A DNA stretch of 64,000 bases, from positions 40,104,539-40,168,538 of the forward strand of contig OZ020489.1 in NCBI GenBank assembly GCA_963971405.1, given 5' to 3'. Below are positions 42,151 through 53,100 of the stretch, in pieces. The stretch comes from Psococerastis gibbosa. Its lineage: Eukaryota; Arthropoda; Insecta; Psocodea; Psocidae. The notes under the pieces were generated by a model. The model was not told where the DNA came from. It worked only from the letters and a program-made list of their open reading frames with translations, and did no database searches. Position 1 is the stretch's first letter; every line of letters starts with the position of its first letter. The translations under genes were made by a program, and so were the position numbers.

Positions 42151-45000
42151 GTATGGTAGCTTTCCTCCCAACAGCGTAGATGCAAAATACACAAAATATA
42201 TTAAGGGTATTCACTATTTATCGCCTGAGTGTTTAAATAAGTTAAACTGGTTAATTAGAAATAAGCGGTTCACGAACATAATCTGTCAAAATAGAAAATA
42301 GGCAGTTGACTTCATGTTACCGACAGGTGCCACTAGGAGAGCTAGGTGAATCTGTCTAAATTGAGGGAGTCCACCAGTGACGTGTATTTCTTTGTGCATA
42401 TTATGTGACTTGTACCGGAACATGACTAAGTCACGCTTGCGCCTGTTACATTGCGTCAATGGTAAGCTTGTCGCAGCTAGTCCATTGTCGCTTGTTGCCG
42501 GTGTATGTTGAAACTTGTGGAAACAATAACAAAATTGTCGGAAAACTAATGGCCACTAAAAGGCTCTCAAATAATAATAATAATAATAACAATGTTTTTG
42601 TAATTAACGTAATAGGCTCCTCCCAAATGCCCATTGCAACTTCAAACCCTTTGGCAAAATTTAAATTTAAAACCTTTACTAGATAAATAACTATTTCTAC
42701 CTTTATACTCAACCGCGCATTTTCTAAATAATTATACATTGTATTAGAGCTATACAATATTGTAACAATCCATTGATATTGTAAATTGTAAGAATAGCAA
42801 CGAGACTATGTAACAATAAATGAAATAGCCTACAGTGTATTTCTAGAGTCAATTCTTGTAACTATAGATATTTGTAAAAATAAAAATAGAATTAATAGTC
42901 ATTGTAGAAGTAGGCTAAATATAGAGATTTATTTATTTTATTCCCTACATTTGTTTAATTATGTATTCTGCTTTTTTATACAATTCCCCCTGATTACACA
43001 CTCTAATACTGTTCCAATATTTGATGAGGAGCTGAATGCAAAAGACGATTTGTCATAAAAAATACTTTTTGAGTTGGTGGTATCAGTGTCAGTTGAGTGT
43101 TTTAATTTGTTTTAGAATATTGCCATATTATGACTTACTTACATGAATACAGTTTTCAATTACGAAAAATATTTTTTGGCGGCTATTCTACTTGTCAGTT
43201 TTTCTTGAATTTTGATAATGTCATTGACGGAAATATCATTGTATTTATATTTTTACTCCTAATTCCACTTGTCTTCAATAATTGACCCTTTTTTTAATTT
43301 TTTCCAATTTTGTAAGTTTGCCCACCGTCTTTCTTTTAATTTTATAATCTACTAGAAAATTTATGATTTACATTATGAAATAATTCGTTCGTTCTCAAGA
43401 AATTTATTTAAATTATTTATCATCTCCAGGCGACGCCCTTGTTTAATTTTAGTTCGTTATTGTTTGCAAAGCGTAATTTTACTCTATAATCTCAATAATA
43501 ATAATAAATAACAATCTCTATAACTCAATAATATGATTGATCAATTTGAACATGCGGAAGTTAAAATAAACAATGACATAGAGTAAAATAATTTTTTTTA
43601 TCAATTATTGACGTGCAAATGACGGAATATTGACAAGTGGAATTAATTTTAAATTGATATGAAAAAATTATGTTAATGGAATGGCTGAAAATTTCAATCG
43701 TCATTAAAACAAGAAATATGATAAGAAAATTGATTTTGTAAAAATGATATAGTGGAATACATAATTCTAATTAAATTTATTCATTGTTGTTTTGAAAATC
43801 GTTGGTGCTATTCCTAATTTCATATTTCGCTGTTATATTTTAGCATTTACAGTTTGTAAAAACATTACAGGCAAAAAATTGTCTAAATCAATGCTTACAG
43901 GGTAGCAGTAGTTGTTTAAATTCCAGCCTGTTTGTATATTATTGAAACAACTATTGAATGTATTGTAATAAAGTGAATTGAATTAATTTACTTCTCACTC
44001 GTTTGTCTTTTACATAATACATATTAACCGCTCCTTGATTTGCCAACTTTTTTAACTACAAAATGCTAACTTTTCAGGTGAGCGTTCCAAACTTTTTTCC
44101 GTTGGTTTTAATTCATTATCTCCTATACTTCAGCCAAGAAATTATCAATTCGCTTGCTATTACGACGATTGGACGTAAAAAAGAGGGGGGAAAAAGAAAA
44201 ATGTTGATGTAGGCCATAAAAAAAATATATATTTTACGGTTAAAACAGTAGGCGATGTATTCATATATTTAGAGTAAAGTTAAGATCTATTAATAGAGAT
44301 TATGAGCGCTACCTATGTACCTATAGTGCTGATAAATTAATTTTAGTGCAAAATTGTTTTGTTTGGGAAACATTGTCTGCCAGAAAGAGAGTTATGATCA
44401 ATATTATGCCAAAAAGTGTTGTTTGTAGTTTAGTAATTTTTGTTTTAAGGAGACTATTATGTAGATACTTAACTTATCTACTTAATAGTCTCCTTCTAAC
44501 ATAAATCTCAACTTTTTTTATTCACGAATGACGGAATATTGACAAGTGAAATACACGCCTCACCAAAGTCCTGACAAGTCTTGAGCGAAGATAATTAAAA
44601 TAATAGATAGAAGAAGAATAATTATTCTGTAATAATACGGTACATAATTATCACCATTGGTCCTGGCCCAGAAAAACTATGGAAGCAAAGCCCATGTGTG
44701 CTTGAAACCACTCGATAGAAGTAAATCTTCCCTATTGAGTTGAAGGGTCCGGTGAAAAAGGGCGTTTTCGCATTTTCAACCGCCCCCCCCTTAATTTTAT
44801 CATGGAAGAAGATGCTACATACTCACCTCCACCCTATCACATATAGTTGAAGGGTCCCGTAGAAGTAGGAGTTCCCCATGAGTTAAAAAAGCCTGAAACA
44901 GAAAAAAAATGTACGATAGGCCTATTATATTTTTGGCCCAGAATAAAACAATCAAGCGGGAAACGATGTAACGTAGTGACTAGTGAGTTTCAATCAAACT
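42151..45000. other. AT-rich intergenic region, no gene seen
   Basis: 42440-42530 holds a minus-strand R5 piece. An AAT microsatellite lies at about 42571-42600. 'gacggaatattgacaagtg' occurs at 43621 and 44529. A compact hairpin lies at 44447-44495. No credible coding frame in nearly 3 kb. Confidence 0.5.
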
Positions 45001-45014
45001 AATAACGACTACAA

Positions 45015-45235
45015 TAGGCTACATGCAAAACAATTTTTAAAAAATCGCTGGAGCCGTGTTCAAGAAATAATTATGTAGTCATTTTTTTAAGTTTAGGGGG
45101 CGGAAACTCCTCAAAAATGAGTTTGCCCTAAACAGAAACGAAATATCCTGAGAAATAACCTACATGCCGAATTTCATCAATATCCATCTAGTAACTTGCC
45201 CACCATTTACGTCACACAAAATGGATAACAATTCA
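45015..45235 (+). repeat. R3 repeat, diverged partial copy
   Basis: 'taacgactacaataggcta', 'aaaatcgctggagccg', 'cggaaactcctcaaaaatgag' and 'acctacatgccgaatttcatcaa' follow R3 order. CAGA repeats and hairpin end are absent. Confidence 0.6.
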
Positions 45236-45324
45236 AAATGCTAAACACTCCCATTTAATAAGTTGTTGAACTTAAAAATTACGCGCGTTCGAGTTAAAGT
45301 GCGCCAAATAGAGTTCTTGCGTAG

Positions 45325-45430
45325 TGACGTCACAGTAAGAGGGCGGAGCTAATAGCGCATGCGTGATTGCGAAAATAATGTGAACAAAATCTGCTGTTCG
45401 GCCATTAGAGGATATAAAGTGCATTGAGCG
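45325..45430 (+). promoter_or_regulatory. Possible promoter: CRE, NRF1-like site, TATA
   Basis: TGACGTCA (45325-45332) is a perfect CREB/ATF site. GCGCATGCG (45355-45363) matches the NRF1 core. TATAAA lies at 45413-45418. The cluster stands out from AT-rich surroundings. Downstream, an ATG at 45500 opens only 31 codons ('MACVIVIDDTRTDHIRERSE...', stop 45593-45595). It may belong to a noncoding or broken transcript, or be chance. Confidence 0.3.
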
Positions 45431-45674
45431 CTATTGATATTTAACGTTTTTAGTTGTTATTATTCATATTTCTAGCGTTATATATTAAGCATTGCTGCTA
45501 TGGCTTGTGTAATAGTGATAGACGATACCAGGACAGACCACATACGAGAGAGGTCCGAATTATATCGTTCCTCAAGCCGCTGGAAAAACTTGTGAAATGC
45601 AAGTGGTGGTTGCATCTTTGTGGCAGAACGAAGTCCACAATATTTAAAGTTACAAAATACACATATATATGCAT

Positions 45675-45844
45675 GGCCGTGCCCAGGGGGTGGTCCATGG
45701 GGTCCGCACCCCCCCCCATCCCCCGAAATAAATTTCTGCAGGTAAACCTGTATGGTTTGAAGAATTTATTCATTAATTTATTTATAAATTACGTAAAAAA
45801 ATGTTTGGACCCCCCTCCCCCGAAATCATAACCTGGGAACAGCC
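45675..45844. mobile_element. C-tract MITE, diverged
   Basis: Ends GGCCGTGCCCAG (45675-45686) and CTGGGAACAGCC (45833-45844), near-inverted. The interior has two 'ccccccc...ccccgaaat' tracts and 'ggtaaacctgtatggtttga'. Same plan as 46128-46288. Confidence 0.65.
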
Positions 45845-46127
45845 TTGTTTATATGTTCAAAACATTTAGTGGATCCTAGTGAGCCAACAAAAGATTTTCC
45901 AGATCCAATCGGACAGTCGATTGAGATCATGGCGGTAGCCAAGGGGGAGTTCAACCTCCTTCACCTCCACCGTGATGAAACGGTTTGATACTAGATAGAA
46001 TTGGATTTTGAGAGGATAAATATAGACTACTATGTAATATCCAATTAAATTTCTGAACCCGAAAAAATCCTAGATTGGGATCAATAATGTATATTAATAT
46101 ATATTGTCGTTAATTTCCAGTGGCCAT

Positions 46128-46288
46128 GGCCGTGCCCAGGTGGGTGGTCCATGGGGTCCGGACCCCCCCCCCCCCGAAATATTTTTTTATGTAAACCTGT
46201 ATTGCTTGATGACCATTAATTCAATAATAAATTACGTTAAAAAAATTTGGACCCCCCCCCCCCCCGAAAACAAAAGCTGGGCACGGCC
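46128..46288. mobile_element. C-tract MITE with 12-bp terminal inverted repeats
   Basis: GGCCGTGCCCAG (46128-46139) and CTGGGCACGGCC (46277-46288) are perfect inverted repeats. The interior has 'gtggtccatggggtccggac', a C13 run, 'gtaaacctgtattgcttga', and a second C15 run. 161 bp, no coding capacity. Confidence 0.75.
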
Positions 46289-46299
46289 TGTGGCCCTAT

Positions 46300-47140
46300 G
46301 AAAATTAACTGCTTTGGTGCTCAGATACTAAATTGAATTCTAGTGATAGTATTATAGAGAGACAATAACCCTTTTTACGCTACTAATATTTACAAACAGC
46401 ATGATAGGCTAGCGTGTCGGCAGCCCAGCCGACTAGGCTTTATTTCATGGGAGTTATGCAGCAGTAAAGTTGTATAGTTATGGTAATAAATCATTACTAA
46501 TACATTAATTGTAATATGTATAAGTAAGCTTACGCTCACATACCCATTTTAAAATCTGTTCTGCCCTCGCGGAAGTATCACAACCAATGAAATAAAATTA
46601 GATACACAAGTAAATAATATTTTTCGACACTTATTTGCAGCTACTTTGCCGTAATTTTTTGTCAGTACCCGCGCAAGTATTGAAGTAACATATAAATAGC
46701 ACTAATTTGCCGTTTAAAAGCTAAAATTTCTTAAAATAAAATAAATTTCACTGGAAAGCCTATACACTCTATGTTAAAATAAGGGGGTGATGTCCGAGAA
46801 TGAGGGGTACCCCCTCCCTTTCCAACAACCCGCCATCTTTGTTTTACCTGCGCAAGATCTCTATTATTTTTGCAGTAAGCACTGTTGGCAGCCGTGGTAA
46901 ATAACAGTAGTAAATAAACATGGCCGCCTCCTGTTGTAAATATTTAATTTGTTCAAGCAAAACATTTTTAATTAAATAGTTATACTAACAGCAATTTTTG
47001 AGAGAAATGAGTTATTTTGATAAACATAGATTGATCTTAGGTTGGCTTATGTACTTACAGCAAATTGATATCAAATAAACTTTACATGGAAATTTAATAA
47101 ACTAAACTACTGCTCTGCCTGGGTCATCGGCTCATCGCGT
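46300..47140. other. Upstream region of the glycosyltransferase gene
   Basis: AT-rich, no repeat or frame recognised. It should contain the promoter for the first alternative exon (ATG 47174); no TATA or initiator can be singled out. Confidence 0.3.
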
Positions 47141-47173
47141 TTGACATTCAACAGAACCGAAAATTTGGTGATA

Positions 47174-50100
47174 ATGCCGTTGATACCAATATCATTTCCT
47201 AGGCACTGCCACAACATAAATTGGAGATTTCTTCACAAATGCTCGGTGACTTTGGTTTTCTTTGGATTAATATATCACTTAGTTTCACCCAGTCGTTTCA
47301 ACAAGAGGTACCAGCACATATCAGACGACGATATTATTAATTTTCTGCTTCCGTCAAGAGAAATTGATGCCGGCACCTGTCCTGTATTTCCAAGTTTAAG
47401 CTACGAGGTAAGTTATAATGACTATTAAATTGTATTTAATGTAATGATAATGACACTAAAGGGAAGAAACTACTGTTCACCAGCCGCTGATTTTGGTACA
47501 CAACAATAAAAATAGAAATGTGTCCTGGGGCACAAGGGAAAATTCAAGGCACAAGTGGAAAAAAATAGTTCGCAACAGTATTGTGACGTGAAGTTGTAGG
47601 TGTAGATTTTTAATGTACATACCCAATTTGAAAACCTGCCCGTAAAACTTCAAGTTAAAATTTTGTTGCGAAACGTATTTCCACTTGTCCGTTATAATTT
47701 TTCCACTTGTCCTTTGCCATTCGTTGTGGTAAAGGTGTAGTTAAGCTACCCCACGGTTCAACAAGTGTGATGAAAAATGCATTTAAAGTGGAAGGCAAAC
47801 GTCCCATTGGCAAGATAATTTATAATTTTATGCTAGGATTGTTTTATGTGCATGCCTCTGCTTCCTTCCATAAAATTTGTCATAAGCCATAAGTGCCTGC
47901 CAATGCAAACTTTCGACGTAAAATGGGATGTAAGTGAATAAAGTTTATGCTTCGGCGAACCTTTTCAATTCAATTCTTTCAGAAATGGGTTTCTCTTAAG
48001 CCAATTATAAACGATATTTTGTTGCGATTCGTTTTTCCACTTACCTGTTGAAGTTTTGGTAAATGTTTAGTTAAACTATCCCGCGGTACAATATATGAAA
48101 ATTCATATTTAGTGAAAGGCAAACCTAAACGAGAATATTTTAATTATAATATATAATTTATATTTTAAACAAAAATTGCTTTATTTGCATGCCCTTCCAT
48201 AAAATTTCTCATTTAAGCAATACGCGCCTATATACCCGCCAATGTAAAAATTCAACATAAAATGAGCTGTAAGTAAATAACCATGCTTCGCTGACCTTTA
48301 ATTCTTTCAGAAATTGGGTTCTCTTCATCTAAATAAACGATTCATAACCAAATTTTGTTGCCTTATTAGGGGTAGCTTAACTGGACCTATACCGAAGTTT
48401 TACTTCTACTATGTGTCCCACTACTCCCAGCACACATTAGGTTTTCTGCAAAATATGATTTAGGTTAGGTTAGGTAGGCCTATACCCGTATTTTATTTAA
48501 TGCCTTTTTTAATTTAAAAATATTTTATTTTATGAAATAAAAGAATCGATGCAATCCGGAACTAAAAACGTTTTAATGACAGATTGTTTATGAATGTATG
48601 AAAAGAAATCCACACGGTGAAACGGTAAACTAAATGTCAGGATCTTGTACCAACTGTGGAAGCACAAAAAAAAGTTCGTACTTGTACTTGTACGAGTCTC
48701 TCTCAACACGCCATGCGATCGGAGACGTGTCGTAACGCAACGCGGGTAATAACCTATAAATAATAAAAATATATATATATATATATACATATTTCTGTTA
48801 AATTATACAATACAAGTAATCAACAAGTAATTGACAAGAAGGTATAAAGTAAAATCGTCAAAATATCGTCAAAATCAGTTAGTTCTGTCATTGTCATTGT
48901 GCTAGTGCCTCAGTGACAGTGTAGAATGCTTACTCTAAGAGATGGTTTCTAAGCAATTTAGGGAAGTTAGAGGCATTTCTCGCCGCTCTCAGTTCAATCG
49001 GGAGTTAGAGTCGGGAGGTAAGCGAAACCTTATAGTGTAGGATCCAGTCGCTCACACTTGGCTGAGCGTGGCGCTGGCCTTACAAGGTTTCCCCGTTGCC
49101 TCGTGCTGTAGGTGTGAGTGTCCCCCTACAGACGCGACTGAAGAGGTTAATCGGATTCACCCATAAAATTGTTTGTGTGCCATTAACCTTTTATTAAAAA
49201 CAAAAAATAAAAAATTTGCACATATAGTCGTCCTTATTCATGTACTGATTATTTCTTATCTTTCCATGTGTTTGCTAGTATATGCCGGATTTTAATCTTT
49301 CTCGCGGGCCTTAGATAACCATCCTAAGTAGAGAGATAAAATTATTATTATTTAGCCTTCTTATGGCGGCCAGTAATGTTATTGCAATTATTATAGTGTT
49401 ATCTGGTCGGCGGAATTGGGGTGTTGTTTGATGCAGGCGAGGTATTTAGTCGTGGTGAGAAGAGGAATGTGTCAATAGTGTTGAAAACCAATTCTGAGTG
49501 TGTGCCTGTGACAAAACAAGAGATGAAATCACCCAGATTGATTTCTAATCATCCATTCAGTTTCTTTTAAGGCGCCCATTCCACCGACCGGCTAGGGCTA
49601 TTTACAAAAACGGTGACGTGGTAGCAGACATTCAAGACTTAGGTGGCGTTTCCACCGACCTCGCATTGCAGAATGCAAATGACATTGACGGAAATTAGAA
49701 TTTTTCTTATTATATAAATCTATTAAAATGTTTGTACTTAACATATCCCTTGACGCCATTTTTAATTTTAGTTTGTTTGTTTGTGATTTTACTGTATGAT
49801 CATTGATCAATTTTAACTATGGCATAGAGGAAAATAAACATTTCCGTCAATTATGCAATGCGAGGTCGGTGGAAACCCCGCCTAAGTCTTGAATGTCTGC
49901 TACCACGTCACTGTTTTTGTAAATATCCCTAGCCGGTCGGTGGAATGGGCGCCTTAGAGCCATTTAGACACCCCGGGGCACCCACACAACTAGTTTTTTG
50001 TCGAATTTAACAGGAAATATTCATTGTTGGGCTATACAAAATATCATAGGTATTAGAAGAAATATGTCTCTACATTTTCATACAGTATATGGTATGTGGC

Positions 50101-53100
50101 CGTCACTAATAACGATTGGCCACAATATTCAAAATTGATTTGTAAAAAAAAACTATGTATGTGGCCGTCCTGAGAAAGGAGTTCAAGAACTGTGGCCAAT
50201 CAGTGTTAGTGACAGCTCTATTATTGTGTATCGAAATGTAAAGAAGTTTCTTTTTTTTATGATTTCTTAATAAAAGATTAATCGCATACAAACAATTTAA
50301 TGAATGTATCCGATTGACCTCTTCAGTCGCCTCTGTTGGTTAGTACCCGCGTTGGGTTACTACATGTCTCCGATCGCGCATGGCGTGTAAACTTCGATGG
50401 CATAGTGGTAGCTTGTTCGTATTTGTGCGAGACTCTACACATCATGCGATCGGAGACCTGTCGTAACTCAACACAGGTATTACCTACAGTGGCGACTAAA
50501 GAGGTTGTTCGGATGCATTCATTGAATTTTTGGTATGCTAATAATCTTTTCAAAATTAAAAAAAAATAGAAAGTAAAGACTCGCACAAGTACAAGCACGC
50601 TACCACCTTGCCATCGAAGTCGACAAGTATTTGTACTGATGTTTCTTTTTTCGCTCTACAATGACTATTTCTTTTGAAATTCGAATATGTACAAAAACGG
50701 GTAACGATTTGCTATTAAAAGCCAGCTTGTAGAGACTGGCTGCTGATTGAATGAATAATTATATTGAGCACAATACCATTACAACTAAACTCTTCAACCA
50801 AAGTTAATTTAATGTCAGATAGAGAAAATGAGTAATTTCATGGTAAATAAGTTTCCTATGCTTAAATTTCCGATATCTCGGGGGGGGGGGGGGGGGGGGC
50901 TTGTCCACCTGACGTCACTGGAGGTGAGGTAAATTCTAGATAGGTCAGACCAACACATTAACACACAGCAATACTGGCAGGGCACGCAATGCATTTGAGC
51001 CCGAATTTTCTATCATTTTTTCAAAAAAAACTTTTTTTGTACAAAAACAAATACTTTTCTGGGAAAGCAACCTGTCCGATTTCGTAACTCAATTTAACAC
51101 CTAAAACATACCTGAAGGTAGAAATCATCGTTAGAAAGGTTTCGCAGAAAAATTAATATTTAGTCATTTTTCATTAAAATTTAGTAATTTTTATTTTTTT
51201 ACCCCCAGAAGCAAACTATCAAAGGGCAAGTGACCCCCCGCATTTTATCAAAATTAATAACAACTACAATATATGTGAATTTAAAAGAAATCGTTGGAGC
51301 CGTTTTCGGGAAATAATTTTTTTTCGACGTTTTTTTGGAGTTTTTTGAAAATAAAACCCCCCAAATTGAGTTAGCCCGAAATTAAAAAAAAAATGGTCCA
51401 GAGATATGATTATTGTGAACCTACATGCCGAGTTTCATCAAAATCGACCGAGTAGTTTGCCCGGAAATCGACGCACAGACAGACAGACTGACAGACATTT
51501 CGTAAAAACCACTTTTTTGGGTTCCTGGGACCTTAAAACGTGTAAATCCGTTGAAATCTCGGAATTGAAAATTTCGAACGTCACAAAGCTTTCCTTATAC
51601 TACGTATAAATTGGAAAGCATCAATAACGATACGACATCCTTATAACCTAAATTCTTATTTTTACTTTTACTGCGCCTTATCCTCAGGGTGGGTCGGTGG
51701 CACTACAGCAACGTTTCCACACAGTTCTGTTGTGTGCATCCTCAGTTGAGAGACCGAAACTTTTCATTTCTCCGGCGGTTTTTCTTCTCAGTATAACTTT
51801 CGGCCTTTTTTTTTTTTTTTTGTTTTGTTAAGGAGGTCGAGAAAATCCATCATGGATTCCCCCGCCCAGTATCCTAGGATAATGGCGGAGGATATGTGAG
51901 ACTCTTACTCACTAAAAACTCATGACCCCCGCTTCTCTCCTCCCCCTTACGCCTGGAACCGCCGCTAGGCATTACTTCAGGCGCAAGAGATCATTGGAGT
52001 ACAATACACACTGTACACACAGACGCTACTATCATCTAACTAAGTCGTCCAGCACTGGCACCGCCCATGCAACCGACGTAAAGACGCTCAGATCACACTG
52101 GCGGCCACACCACTGGAGGACCCAGCTTGGCAAGAAGTTACAACTATTCTACATAGCTAAAATTAATTGCGTCACAAAGACGCTGCTATCAACTAAGTCG
52201 TCCAGAACTGCAACCGCCCATGCGACCGACGTAAAGACGCTCAGATCACACCGGCGGCCACACCACTGGAGGACCCAGCTTGGCAGGAAGCTGCAACTAA
52301 CCTACATAGCTAAAAGCAATTGCGTCACAAAAGTTACAAACTAACAACATATACACACCTAACCTAACCTAACCTAACCTAACCTAACCTAACCCTGTGG
52401 GCTGCTCCTTCAAACACGTGTCCCGTGCTTCCAAGGCTCAACCTGGATGATGTACACTGGGCAACGTAGTGCCCCTTCTCACCGCACCGAAAGCACCCAT
52501 TCATGAGCACCATAGGCTTTATTCGGCAAGTGAACCAACCGATCTTGATCCTTTTCTTGGTTTGGAGCAGCGTGTGTACCTGATGAACAGGTGCCTCAAC
52601 GACCGCCTGCCACTTCATGGTCTTAATGGAGGAGCATTCCACCCCCAGCTCGGCAAGCGCCTGTCGGATAGCCACCTCCTCAACGAAGTCACTGTCCTTG
52701 ACAATGAATTTCGCCATATTGTGGCTACTCCTCACTTTGAAGCCTTTCAGCAGAGGTGCCAGTTTCCTCCGAAAAATATCGGCCTTTCCGCTGCCTTCGA
52801 CTTCCAGCACCAGATTGCCACTCTGTGCCTTTCGGCACCCTCGGATCGAGACGCCCACTTCCGAGAGGGCAAGAGCCTCCCTTGCCTTTTCAAGGGCCTC
52901 AGCATAGGTCCCTCCTGACTCACTCCTCTCGATGATCACAGCCTCATACCGATGGACCTGTGCTGCGACTGACTCGGGCTTCTTTGCGCACATGGCCGCC
53001 CGCCTCCTCTCGCGGCGGTTGATTGGCTGAGTCCACCCTGGATCAGGTGGTCCTGTCGCCGAGGTCCCTGAAGTTGGAGTCCCTGGAATTGGAGTCCCTT

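Noticed and set aside
45498-45831. Frames reading 'GWSMGSAPPPIPRN' and the like
   Set aside because: They are translations of poly-C MITEs.
52354-52393. A real chromosome end
   Set aside because: The tract is internal, only 40 bp, and flanked by retroelement sequence on both sides.
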